Positions 1 through 8,032 of a DNA stretch of 64,000 nt are shown here, one piece after another (within the stretch, counting starts at the first letter, position 1; the number at the start of each line of letters is the position of its first letter). The position numbers and the translations under genes are program-made. Below the pieces are notes generated by a model. The model was not told the DNA's origin, did no database searches, and saw nothing but the letters and a program-made list of their open reading frames with translations. Source of the DNA: Aneurinibacillus sp. REN35 (GTDB lineage: Bacteria; Bacillota; Bacilli; Aneurinibacillales; Aneurinibacillaceae); the NCBI RefSeq assembly GCF_041379945.2, contig NZ_JBFTXJ020000002.1, forward strand, positions 62,001-126,000. The letters are read 5' to 3'.

Positions 1-1427
1 AATCCCTTGGAGATATTGCTGTAGCTATTAGTTATCTTGAAAAGGCGGCGGAGCGCCACGCTTTTCTTGATTCTCTTGAAGATAAAGGGAGGCGCATTAT
101 TTGTGAACAGGGAGCCTATTCGGCAGACGCCTTTCATACCTTTCGCTCATTTTGTGAAGAGATGCTATCTTTTGCGATTGAATTGGCAGACTTGTATATA
201 GAACAAGGGGAGCTGGAAAAGGCGGTTGACGCATTGTCGGAGGGACTGCTTCGGCACCCCGAGACGGATGTATTATATTATCGCCGTGGACTTCTCTATC
301 ACAGGCTTAGAGAATGGGAGAAGGCAGGAGATGACCTGGACCGGGCTCTTGCGTTAGATCCTGAGTTTCTCATGGCATGTGTGGAGAGGGCTGTGTTATA
401 TATAAGTACAGGCGAGGATGATTTGGCCTTGCAATATTTACAGCGTGCGAAGACGATTGATTCTGCCCATCCGCTTGTGCCTTATTGGATGGGAGATATC
501 TTCTCACGGAGGCAGCAGGTAAAAGAGGCGCTATCTTGCTATGACGAATTGATTGAGTTAGAAGCCGATGACCCGATCAATTTTATCAAGCGCGGTGAAG
601 TATATGAAGAGCTAGGCTACTATGCGAAGGCAGAAGAAGATTATACAGCAGCAGCCGAATTAAGCGAGACGGCGGATGTTTATATGAAAAGAAGCTATGT
701 TCGACATCAAATAGGCCGTTATATGGAGGCGCTGCATGATTTGGAGCAGGCGGAAGCCTTGGATTCGAATCTGCGTGAGAGTAATGGTTTTCTTATTGGG
801 CGTGGGATGAACCTGCTGCAATTGGGAGCGTATGAAGATGCTGAACACGCATTTATAAAAGCCATCGAAAACAACCCGGAAGTGCCATTTTTATATGAGC
901 AGGCTGCTGTGTGTAAGATGAACCGCAACAGGCATATGGATGCAATTGTGATGTGTACAAAAGGATTGGAAATAGATGACCGTTATCATCCATTAGTACA
1001 GTTGCGCGGATTTTTGTATTATCAGAGTGGAGAATACGTAAGAGCGTTAGAGGATGCCGGACGCTATACGCTACTTAAAGAAGATGATGCATCCGGACAC
1101 TACAACTTGGGGCTTGTTTATAAGGAATTACATGATTTTGATAAGGCGCGTGCTGCATTTACTCGTTGTATTCAAGAAAATGTAGAGTATGGAGATGCGT
1201 ATATAGAGCGAGCGTATCTATATTATGATGCTCTGCAATGGGAGGAAGCAGCGTCCGATTTGGCCAGATGGGCATATTATACGAACCAGGGAAAAGCGGA
1301 TGAAGAGATATATGGGGTGTTAGATGAGATCGAAGGGTTTACAGAGCAGATTATTGAAGAAGCGAAAGACAAAGTTATAAGTCTTACTTCAGGTCCTTCA
1401 TATATAGGGAAAAAATTCTTGCATTAG
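1..1427 (+). CDS. TPR-repeat protein, 5' end cut by window edge
   Basis: Tetratricopeptide-repeat protein, probably a cytoplasmic protein-interaction scaffold; its partner cannot be told. Successive ~34-residue helical hairpins with the W/L-G-Y-A-P pattern run through nearly the whole frame (for example around codons for YYRRGLLYHRL and IKRGEVYEELGYYAKAEEDY). The frame is open from base 3 to the stop at 1427, and residues upstream of the ATG at 162 already form a helical repeat. That ATG also lacks a ribosome binding site. I therefore read the gene as starting before the window. No enzymatic domain or signal peptide is visible. A terminator follows 27 bases after the stop. Confidence 0.85.
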   Translation, partial: SLGDIAVAISYLEKAAERHAFLDSLEDKGRRIICEQGAYSADAFHTFRSFCEEMLSFAIELADLYIEQGELEKAVDALSEGLLRHPETDVLYYRRGLLYHRLREWEKAGDDLDRALALDPEFLMACVERAVLYISTGEDDLALQYLQRAKTIDSAHPLVPYWMGDIFSRRQQVKEALSCYDELIELEADDPINFIKRGEVYEELGYYAKAEEDYTAAAELSETADVYMKRSYVRHQIGRYMEALHDLEQAEALDSNLRESNGFLIGRGMNLLQLGAYEDAEHAFIKAIENNPEVPFLYEQAAVCKMNRNRHMDAIVMCTKGLEIDDRYHPLVQLRGFLYYQSGEYVRALEDAGRYTLLKEDDASGHYNLGLVYKELHDFDKARAAFTRCIQENVEYGDAYIERAYLYYDALQWEEAASDLARWAYYTNQGKADEEIYGVLDEIEGFTEQIIEEAKDKVISLTSGPSYIGKKFLH

Positions 1428-1453
1428 AAGATAGAGGTAGACGTTACTTCCAG

Positions 1454-1490
1454 CAGCTCACCTGGCTTGATTCAGGCGAGCTGTTTTATT
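1454..1490 (+). terminator. Rho-independent terminator after TPR gene
   Basis: Stem CAGCTCACCTG (1454-1464) pairs with CAGGCGAGCTG (1473-1483) around an 8-base loop and is followed by TTTTA. It closes the TPR gene. Confidence 0.8.
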
Positions 1491-1566
1491 TGATTCAGCT
1501 TTTCGTCCAAGCCACTTTTGTCCTGCTTTCATATGATGATTATGTAGCGATGAAAGAGGTGAGAGA

Positions 1567-2224
1567 ATGAAAAAAAGAATTATAAGTGTCAACAAAGATC
1601 CAAAAGCAAACAAAAATATCAAACAAACTTCTGACATGCTAGAAATGGAAAAAATCATGCGGGAAACAGAACAACTTTTATATAGAATCCCTATCTTTCT
1701 TAGCATTCCGAATCGATTAAATTCCAAGCAGCAGGCATTTGTTCAGCGTCTGATTAGAGAAATTAGATCAGAATTGTTATTTTCCCGTACATTGCCGCGT
1801 ACTGAGCAGTATCCCGAGCCTCCACTAACAAACGTTCGTCGTATGATGCTACGGATTAGTAGCTGCAAACCTGCAGCAGCGTGAGGTAAAGGTTTTGCAA
1901 AATAATCTGGGGAAAGTACCGATGCCGCCACAAGAATTCTGGGAAGGGTCGGCCTTTTCACAAATTGAACCTGCTATGGCGTATCTATATGGTCTCCCTT
2001 TGCTGCTTATCTTAGAAGCGGATGTTGAGGAGACAGGATTCTTTCAGCTTGGTCAGGGTCCGTTTCTGCGGTTGACATGGGATTCTAAAAGGCCGCTTGA
2101 TGAATTTTTTGGAAGTATTGTTTGGAAGGAAATTCTTCGAAACTGGGTTGCGCATGTCAGAAACGGTTATTATATTCAGACAGAACCTGAATTTAAATAT
2201 AGTTGTAACAACAATAACGAATAA
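1567..2224 (+). pseudogene. Hypothetical protein, split by an apparent frameshift
   Basis: Two abutting frames look like one ~220-residue gene. The first runs 1567-1884 (ATG after GAGGTGAGAGA, 105 codons). The second is open from 1847 to 2224 in the +1 frame; its first usual start codon is TTG at 1895, with no good ribosome binding site. In the overlap the second frame reads as an amphipathic helix (LVAANLQQREVKVLQNNLGK) that joins smoothly to the rest, whereas the end of the first frame looks like noise. The break therefore lies near 1847-1860. The family is not recognised and no motif is seen. It could be a real disrupted gene or a sequencing error; two separate small genes is less likely. 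Confidence 0.55.
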
Positions 2225-2231
2225 GTATCTA

Positions 2232-2273
2232 GAAAGCAGCTATTTGGAATGATGAGGGTAGCTGCTTTCATTT
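2232..2273 (+). terminator. Rho-independent terminator
   Basis: Perfect 11-bp arms GAAAGCAGCTA (2232-2242) and TAGCTGCTTTC (2259-2269) are followed by ATTT. It lies just after the stop of the split hypothetical gene. Confidence 0.75.
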
Positions 2274-2422
2274 ATGCTTTGTGTACTATATGAAAAGATA
2301 AAAAATGGTCAATTGGAATGGGATGCCTGTCCAGACATTTGAGAGGGAAACAGAATAGTATAGTATACAACAATTCCTTTCATGAAAGCAGTTGTTGATG
2401 CAATAGCAAAGGGGGGATTCTC

Positions 2423-2638
2423 ATGTATTATTACGATTGGAGTGACGGCAAGTCCTGTGATTGTCATAAAAAACACCATCATGAAGATCATTTTTGTAAA
2501 AAACACCGCTGCCATCCGCACGATTGCCATAAGAAACATGAACACGATGATGAATGCTATGAGTATGAATTTGAATACAGATGCGACTGTTACTGGTGCT
2601 TCAAAAAGAAAAAGAAAGAAAAATGGTGCGGCTGTTAA
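2423..2638 (+). CDS. Small His/Cys-rich protein
   Basis: A 71-residue protein with a strong ribosome binding site (AAGGGGGG, seven bases before the ATG). It is extremely rich in His, Cys, Lys, Asp/Glu and Tyr, with repeated C-H-K-K-H and H-x-x-x-C spacing in the first 45 residues, an acidic/aromatic middle (DDECYEYEFEY), and a basic Lys stretch ending in W-C-G-C. There is no signal peptide. The composition suggests metal binding or a small, cross-linkable spore-coat-type protein. Both are inferences; no named family is recognised. It stands alone between two terminators. Confidence 0.65.
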   Translation: MYYYDWSDGKSCDCHKKHHHEDHFCKKHRCHPHDCHKKHEHDDECYEYEFEYRCDCYWCFKKKKKEKWCGC

Positions 2639-2668
2639 ATGCATAAATAAGTCACGATAGTATATCCC

Positions 2669-2701
2669 AAGACCTCTCCTGATTGATAGGAGAGGTCTTT
2701 A
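2669..2701 (+). terminator. Rho-independent terminator
   Basis: Arms AAGACCTCTCCT (2669-2680) and AGGAGAGGTCTT (2688-2699) pair perfectly over 12 bp and end in TTTAAT. It closes the small His/Cys-rich gene. Confidence 0.85.
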
Positions 2702-2752
2702 ATATAATGGATAGGCAGCTAGTAAAGTTCATCCTAATTACGAGAATCATAC

Positions 2753-2769
2753 TGTCCGTTATCAGGACG
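2753..2769 (+). promoter_or_regulatory. Putative enhancer (UAS) for the sigma-54 activator, site 1
   Basis: Inverted repeat TGTCC-N7-GGAC (2753-2757 / 2765-2768), 124 bp upstream of the -24 element at 2877. The same motif, including CA directly before GGAC, occurs at 6703-6719, 100 bp upstream of the second sigma-54 promoter. A degraded copy (TGTCC-N7-ATACA) follows at 2787-2803, 34 bp downstream. This is the expected spacing for enhancer sites of a sigma-54 activator. Assigning it to the regulator at 4621-6711 is inference. Confidence 0.55.
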
Positions 2770-2876
2770 ATTTTTGTTTTGGAGGTTGTCCGTATTTCAT
2801 ACAATGTATGTTTGCACTTGCTAATAGTGTATGACAACGATGAAGAACGCGGCGTTGTTCTGCTCTTATTATTGAC

Positions 2877-2891
2877 TGGCACGTTATTTGC
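2877..2891 (+). promoter_or_regulatory. Sigma-54 (SigL) -24/-12 promoter of the acyl-CoA ligase gene
   Basis: TGGCAC-N5-TTGC is an exact match to the -24/-12 consensus, in the only gap upstream of the ligase gene and about 110 bp before its start. Transcription should begin near 2903. It needs a sigma-54 activator, and one is encoded directly downstream of the ligase. Confidence 0.8.
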
Positions 2892-3003
2892 TTCATACCC
2901 TAAAGAAGCTCGTTCGCGCCGGTCATCATGACCGAGAAATAGGCAGAGGATTTTATACATAGTAGTCGTGGGCTATTTATGAAGTTATGGGAGGAGAATG
3001 TAT

Positions 3004-4518
3004 ATGCTACTTTCGGATATATTGCAGCAGCACGCTGCAAATCAACCGGATCAAATCGTTACGATTTTCCAAGGACATGCAACAAATTATCAGCAATTGC
3101 AAAAGAAATGCCGCAATCTTGGTGGCTACTTCCATAGGCAAGGACTTGTTCAAGGGGATATAGTGGCCCTATTGGTCAATAATTCAGATTCGTTTGTGAC
3201 ATGCTATTTTGCCTGTCAAGCGGCTGGCCTTGTCGTTCTTCCGATTAATACTCGTCTGGCTCCGCCTGAAATTGAATATATTTTACAGCATTCTGAGGCT
3301 CGTCTGCTTGTATACGATCAGGAATTGTCAAGCGTGGTTGAACAACTGATTCCAAGCGTACCTGCCTTGCAGCATTTCGTGCATATAGGGGAGGGAGGCG
3401 GCGGCTTTGAACTGACTGAGGCAATCAAGCTTGGCGGTGATATTCCGGAACTTACACGGCAGGAGGATGATACGGCCGTTATTTTCTATACATCGGGTAC
3501 GACAGGGAGGCCAAAAGGAGTCATGTTGACGCATCGCAATTGTGTCTCTATTGCTTCTATGTGGAATGAAGCGCTTGCCATGCGTAAGGATGATCGTGTC
3601 ATGATTGTGGCTCCCTTGTTCCATTGCGCCGCAGCGCATGTGTTTATGCTGCCGACCATGTATGCAGGAGGTACCCTTGTTATCGAACCGGGCTTTCATC
3701 CGCAGGAAGCTGTGGATTCCATTCAGAAGAATGACGTCTCCATTTTCTTTGGAGTACCCGCTATGTATATGATTCTATTAAATACGCCGAAGATGGAAAA
3801 CCTACAGGCACCGCATCTGCGTAAGTTCATGTACGGGGCAGCACCGATGCCCTATGAGCTAATTAGAAGAATCAAGCAGCTGTTCCCGCATATTGAGGTA
3901 CAGAATCTGTATGGTCAGACAGAAAACTCTCCAGGCACATCGACATTAGGAGACGAGCATGCATTAAGTAAAGCTGGGTCAGTAGGAAAACCGTTGCCGC
4001 GCAGCGAGGTGCGGATTGTAGATGAGGACGGCAATGAAGTGCCGACAGGACAGGTCGGAGAAATTACGATCAAGGGCGATCATGTAATGAAAGGATATCT
4101 AAAGAACCCGGAGGCTACTGCGCTTGCTATGCAAAACGGATGGCTGCTAAGCGGGGATTTGGGCAAGTTCGACGAAGAAGGATTTCTCTATATCGTGGAT
4201 CGCAAAAAGGATATGCTGATTCGCGGTGGTGAAAACATTTATCCGATTGAAGTGGAAGAAGTCTTGTATGAAATGCCGGAAGTGCTTGAAGCAGCTGTAG
4301 TTGGAGTTCCGCATGAAATATATGGGGAAATACCAAAAGCCTGTGTAGTGGTCAAGCCGGAATCTTTATTAACAGAAGAACAGGTACTCGCGTTCTGCCT
4401 AGAGCGTCTGGCCAAGTATAAGGTGCCGGCGTTGGTAGAATTCGTGGAGGCGCTGCCAAGGAATGCAAGCGGCAAAGTTCTTAAAACCGTGCTTCGCGGT
4501 GAAATTAAGTTCTCATAG
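3004..4518 (+). CDS. Long/medium-chain acyl-CoA ligase (AMP-forming)
   Basis: Adenylate-forming enzyme that activates a carboxylic acid to its CoA thioester using ATP. Visible motifs are the P-loop YTSGTTGRPKG near residue 163, the core YGQTEN near 304, the hinge-region GDLGKFDEEGF...DRKKDMLIRGGENIYP, and the C-terminal catalytic lysine in PRNASGKVLK. About 504 residues is normal for the family. I chose ATG 3004 because GGAGG at 2990-2994 lies nine bases before it; the ATG at 2998 is too close. It sits behind a sigma-54 promoter and before a sigma-54 activator, and shares that control with the dehydrogenase and thiolase downstream. It likely feeds fatty or branched-chain acids into beta-oxidation; the exact substrate cannot be told. 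Confidence 0.92.
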   Translation: MLLSDILQQHAANQPDQIVTIFQGHATNYQQLQKKCRNLGGYFHRQGLVQGDIVALLVNNSDSFVTCYFACQAAGLVVLPINTRLAPPEIEYILQHSEARLLVYDQELSSVVEQLIPSVPALQHFVHIGEGGGGFELTEAIKLGGDIPELTRQEDDTAVIFYTSGTTGRPKGVMLTHRNCVSIASMWNEALAMRKDDRVMIVAPLFHCAAAHVFMLPTMYAGGTLVIEPGFHPQEAVDSIQKNDVSIFFGVPAMYMILLNTPKMENLQAPHLRKFMYGAAPMPYELIRRIKQLFPHIEVQNLYGQTENSPGTSTLGDEHALSKAGSVGKPLPRSEVRIVDEDGNEVPTGQVGEITIKGDHVMKGYLKNPEATALAMQNGWLLSGDLGKFDEEGFLYIVDRKKDMLIRGGENIYPIEVEEVLYEMPEVLEAAVVGVPHEIYGEIPKACVVVKPESLLTEEQVLAFCLERLAKYKVPALVEFVEALPRNASGKVLKTVLRGEIKFS

Positions 4519-4526
4519 TACTTGTT

Positions 4527-4558
4527 AAAAAGCCGTTGGCGATACGCTGACGGTTTTT
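4527..4558 (+). terminator. Rho-independent terminator after acyl-CoA ligase
   Basis: AAAAAGCCGTTGGCG (4527-4541) pairs with CGCTGACGGTTTTT (4545-4558) using two G-U pairs and a 3-base loop, ending in five T. It separates the ligase from the regulator gene. Confidence 0.75.
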
Positions 4559-4620
4559 GTCATTCTATTCTATAATAGGTAGATAGTGCACGTACAATGT
4601 AAATAGACAGGATAGGTGTG

Positions 4621-6711
4621 ATGTATGTGATTCAACTACGAGAGATTATGACGCCTGTTACCGAATGGCTGCATCGTGAAGGTACATTATATCAGGCAAT
4701 TGATATCATGAAGCGCAAAAAATGGAACATTGTCCCGGTAGTAGATGATGCGGGCTATCTTATTGGTGTGTTTACACGAAGTATTCTTTATCAGATGGTT
4801 ATGGATGGTTGTGAGCTGCATACGTCAATTGGCGCATATATGCGGAAAGATGTGGTGGCATTCTCGGTGGATACCCCATATGAAATTCTTGAAAAGGTTG
4901 TTGAGAACAGCAATGTGCAATCAGCGGTTTTACTTGACAATGAGAAGCGGCCCATCGGTTTAATTTCGGCGATTGACTTTGCCTTAACACTTCTGCGTAT
5001 GAGCTATTCGTTACGGGATCAGCTTGAAGCTATCCTGGCTACCTCGCAGCTTGGTGCTGTTATGACGGATGAGAGGAACCGGGTTATCTTTACGAATACT
5101 AGATTCTGTGACATGCTCGGCTGTACAGACAAGGAGGTCTTCAAGCGCGATATACAGGAGATTCTTCCCCCTATACATACAGCAGATTTAAAAGAGGTGA
5201 AACAGGATATTCATCGCAGGCTGCAGATTGGCAGTCACAGTGTCATCGTTCGTCTGTCCAAATACAAGACAGTGAAAGGGCAGGAAGGATTCATTGCCTT
5301 GTTTCAGAATATTTCAGAAGTGGAGCGAATGGCTGAGGAACTTGAATCGGTGACACGGTGGAAGACGATGCTTCAGACGATAATTGACAAGGCATATGAT
5401 GGAATCGTTATGATTAATAAGAAGGGAAGTATATCCTTCTTAAGTCCATCGTTAATTGAGCTGTTTGAATTGGACGAATCGCAGGCGGTTCACCAGCCGA
5501 TTGACACACTATTGCCTCAGCTTGATTTAACAAGAGTCGTCAAAAGCGAGCTTGCCGATATTAGTGATTTTATGGAGGTAAACGGTATTCAATACATCGT
5601 TCACCGCATTCCTATCTTTCAGGAGCAGCAGGTAGTAGGCGCGATTGGTAAAGTAATGTTTCGACAGCTTCAAGAAGTACGTGAGAGCTTCAAGCGATTT
5701 GATAGCCATGAATCCAAGAATGAGGGTTTGAAGCAGCAGAGACGTTCAGAATCATCCCGCTTTACATTTGATGAGATTGTTACGCAGGACTATCAGATGC
5801 AGAAGCTGGTTCGAAGTGTAGGTAAGGCGGCAAAGGGGCGCTCTACAATCTTAATTCGCGGAGAAAGCGGAACGGGGAAAGAGCTGTTTGCCCATGCTAT
5901 CCATAGTACAAGCCCGCGTAACGACCAGCCGTTTGTCACCGTGAACTGTGCAGCCATTCCGGAACATCTATTGGAGTCTGAGTTTTTTGGCTATGATGAA
6001 GGGGCCTTTACAGGAGCGCGGCATAAAGGTAAAATCGGCAAATTCGATCTGGCTCATGGCGGTACTTTATTTCTTGATGAGGTAGGAGACATGTCCCTTC
6101 CCCTGCAGGCGAAACTCTTGCGTGTGCTGCAAGAGGGAGAGTTCTACCGGGTTGGCGGAACGGATCGGATTCATGTGGATGTTCGTCTTATTTCTGCAAC
6201 GAATCGTCCGCTTGAGGATATGGTAGAAAGCGGAATGTTCCGGGAAGATTTGTTTTATCGCCTCAACGTGATATCTTTTGAGATTCCGCCTTTGCGTCTG
6301 CGAAAAGGAGATATTCTTTTATTGTGTGATTTGTTTATTAAAGACTTAAATAAGGTAAATGGAACAAGCATTACCGGTATTGATCCAAAGGCTACGAGAG
6401 TAATGCTTGAATATGAATGGCCGGGCAATGTGCGCGAACTGCGTAATGTATTGGAGCGAGCGATGGTTTTTGCCGAATCAGGTAAGATCCGGGTCGATGA
6501 TCTGCCAGATTATGTACTGAAAAAAACATCCCTGCCTGCCGCACAACCCCCCGTTCAGCAGCAAAACCTATTGAATAAAGCTGAACAGGATGCAATCCAG
6601 TTGGCCTTACAGAAAACAAACGGTAATAAATCAAAAGCGGCTCGTCTGCTTGGTATCAGCCGCTCTGTTCTATATGAGAAGCTAAAGAAGTATCAGACAA
6701 AGTGTCCATAA
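4621..6711 (+). CDS. Sigma-54-dependent activator with CBS and PAS sensor domains
   Basis: Transcriptional activator of about 696 residues. Order: a CBS pair (about residues 5-125), PAS (about 135-230), second PAS (about 250-350), AAA+ domain (about 380-620), and a Fis-type helix-turn-helix at the end (NKSKAARLLGISRSVLYEKL). Walker A GESGTGKE lies near residue 414 and the sigma-54 contact loop GAFTGA near 461, so it should be competent to drive sigma-54 open-complex formation. There is no receiver domain; CBS/PAS imply sensing of a nucleotide or small metabolite. It lies between two sigma-54 promoters and very likely controls both. The start is uncertain: GTG 4618, ATG 4621 or GTG 4627 are possible behind AGGATAGG. 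Confidence 0.9.
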   Translation: MYVIQLREIMTPVTEWLHREGTLYQAIDIMKRKKWNIVPVVDDAGYLIGVFTRSILYQMVMDGCELHTSIGAYMRKDVVAFSVDTPYEILEKVVENSNVQSAVLLDNEKRPIGLISAIDFALTLLRMSYSLRDQLEAILATSQLGAVMTDERNRVIFTNTRFCDMLGCTDKEVFKRDIQEILPPIHTADLKEVKQDIHRRLQIGSHSVIVRLSKYKTVKGQEGFIALFQNISEVERMAEELESVTRWKTMLQTIIDKAYDGIVMINKKGSISFLSPSLIELFELDESQAVHQPIDTLLPQLDLTRVVKSELADISDFMEVNGIQYIVHRIPIFQEQQVVGAIGKVMFRQLQEVRESFKRFDSHESKNEGLKQQRRSESSRFTFDEIVTQDYQMQKLVRSVGKAAKGRSTILIRGESGTGKELFAHAIHSTSPRNDQPFVTVNCAAIPEHLLESEFFGYDEGAFTGARHKGKIGKFDLAHGGTLFLDEVGDMSLPLQAKLLRVLQEGEFYRVGGTDRIHVDVRLISATNRPLEDMVESGMFREDLFYRLNVISFEIPPLRLRKGDILLLCDLFIKDLNKVNGTSITGIDPKATRVMLEYEWPGNVRELRNVLERAMVFAESGKIRVDDLPDYVLKKTSLPAAQPPVQQQNLLNKAEQDAIQLALQKTNGNKSKAARLLGISRSVLYEKLKKYQTKCP

Positions 6712-6726
6712 ACAGGACACTTTTTT
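6699..6726 (+). terminator. Terminator of the regulator gene, containing UAS-like site 2
   Basis: AAAGTGTCC (6699-6707) pairs with GGACACTTT (6715-6723) around a 7-base loop, with six T at 6721-6726. The arms begin inside the last codons and stop codon. The hairpin also contains the TGTCC-N7-GGACA motif also found upstream of the ligase, so it may double as an enhancer site for the next promoter. Confidence 0.75.
6703..6719 (+). promoter_or_regulatory. Putative enhancer (UAS) for the sigma-54 activator, site 2
   Basis: TGTCC-N7-GGACA, 100 bp upstream of the -24 element at 6803. It matches site 1 (2753-2769) in both arms, spacer length and the CA before GGAC. It is embedded in the terminator hairpin, so the palindrome alone does not prove protein binding; the match between the two sites does the arguing. 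Confidence 0.5.
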
Positions 6727-6802
6727 GTTTTGTATGTGTATGGATTTACAACATATCAGTCAAAAAATAACCTTTACCTTAGAAAAAATGGATGGGTATA
6801 GC

Positions 6803-6817
6803 TGGCATGAAAATTGC
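6803..6817 (+). promoter_or_regulatory. Sigma-54 -24/-12 promoter of the dehydrogenase-thiolase unit
   Basis: TGGCAT-N5-TTGC, one mismatch from TGGCAC-N5-TTGC with exact spacing, 51 bp before the dehydrogenase start. It is the second of the pair flanking the sigma-54 activator gene. Confidence 0.8.
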
Positions 6818-6867
6818 TTCAGAGTAGGTAAGGAGAGAACGTATACATTATGTTTGGAGGGGTTCGT

Positions 6868-8013
6868 ATGACCAGCCGATATATTCAAGAGGAACATAAA
6901 ATATTTCGTGATGCATTTCGTAAATTTTTGGAGAAGGAAGCGTATCCTCACTATGATGCATGGGAGAAAGCTGGAATCATTCCCCGAGAATTCTGGGACA
7001 AATTGGGTGAGAATGGCTTTCTTTGTCCGTGGCTTGACGAGAAATACGGCGGATTGAACGCCGACTTTGCATATGCCGTTATTATTAACGAAGAATTGGA
7101 GCGTGTCGGCTCAAGTCTAATTGGTGTGGGGCTGCATAACGATATTGTAGTTCCTTATCTGGATACATACGGAACAGAAGAGCAGAAAGAACGCTGGCTT
7201 CCGGGCTGTATTAGCGGAGGGCTGATCACAGCGATTGCAATGACTGAACCGGGTGCGGGATCAGATTTGGCAGGCATCCGGACGACAGCGGTACGCGATG
7301 GTGACCACTATATTTTGAATGGAGAGAAGACATTCATTACAAATGGGATTCACGCCGACTTGGTTGTTGTTGTATGCAAGACCGATCCAACTGCTAAGCC
7401 TGCACATAAAGGTATCAGTCTATTGGTAGTAGAACGTGACACCCCTGGATTCTCACGTGGTAAAAAGCTGGATAAGGTAGGACTGCGCAGCCAGGATACG
7501 GCTGAACTTATCTTTGATGATGCCCGTGTTCCTGTGCAAAACCTGCTCGGTGAGGAAGGTAAGGGATTCTATTATTTAATGGATAAGCTGCAGCAGGAAC
7601 GATTGATTGTTGGGGTTGCGGCACAGGTCGCAGCGGAAGAGATGTTGAAGCTAACCATTGAATACGTGCAAAACAGAAAAGCATTCGGGAAGTCAATCGG
7701 CAGCTTCCAGAATACGCGCTTTAAAATTGCGGAGATGGCGACACAAATCGAAATCGGCCGTACATTCTTAGATGATCTGATCGTCAACCATATGGAAGGT
7801 AAGGATGTGGTGACGCAGGTCTCCATGGCGAAATGGTGGCTGACCGATATGGCGAAGCAGGTAGCGGCGGAATGCATGCAGTTGCACGGCGGCTATGGTT
7901 ATATGGAAGAATACGAGATTGCCCGTCGCTATCGCGATATTCCCGTCACAGCCATCTATGCAGGCACAACCGAAATTATGAAAACGATCATTGCCAAAAA
8001 TTTAGGACTATAA
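6868..8013 (+). CDS. Acyl-CoA dehydrogenase
   Basis: FAD-dependent enzyme of about 381 residues that introduces the alpha-beta double bond of acyl-CoA and passes electrons to ETF. Signature AMTEPGAGSDLAG (flavin/substrate loop) and the C-terminal YGYMEEYEIARRYRD...GTTEIMK block carrying the catalytic-glutamate region are present. ATG 6868 was chosen because TTGGAGGGG lies just upstream; the in-frame ATG at 6850 precedes that site. It is first in a two-gene unit with the thiolase, behind a sigma-54 promoter. Short-, medium- or branched-chain specificity cannot be read. FixC/FixX-type electron-transfer genes elsewhere in the window could be linked functionally. Confidence 0.93.
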   Translation: MTSRYIQEEHKIFRDAFRKFLEKEAYPHYDAWEKAGIIPREFWDKLGENGFLCPWLDEKYGGLNADFAYAVIINEELERVGSSLIGVGLHNDIVVPYLDTYGTEEQKERWLPGCISGGLITAIAMTEPGAGSDLAGIRTTAVRDGDHYILNGEKTFITNGIHADLVVVVCKTDPTAKPAHKGISLLVVERDTPGFSRGKKLDKVGLRSQDTAELIFDDARVPVQNLLGEEGKGFYYLMDKLQQERLIVGVAAQVAAEEMLKLTIEYVQNRKAFGKSIGSFQNTRFKIAEMATQIEIGRTFLDDLIVNHMEGKDVVTQVSMAKWWLTDMAKQVAAECMQLHGGYGYMEEYEIARRYRDIPVTAIYAGTTEIMKTIIAKNLGL

Positions 8014-8032
8014 AAATAACGGAGGGATTTTC

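Noticed and set aside
1844-1884. Programmed +1 frameshift in the split gene
   Set aside because: No slippery run, no rare-codon/stop arrangement and no downstream stimulatory hairpin were seen at the junction, so a mutation or sequencing error is simpler.
2329-2338. TGTCCAGACA as another activator site
   Set aside because: Its arms are separated differently (TGTC-CA-GACA), and it lies upstream of two terminators, far from either sigma-54 promoter.
2683-2931. 82-codon plus-strand frame before the acyl-CoA ligase
   Set aside because: It starts inside a perfect terminator stem, lacks a ribosome binding site and overlaps the enhancer-like sites and sigma-54 promoter. Codon content looks non-coding.
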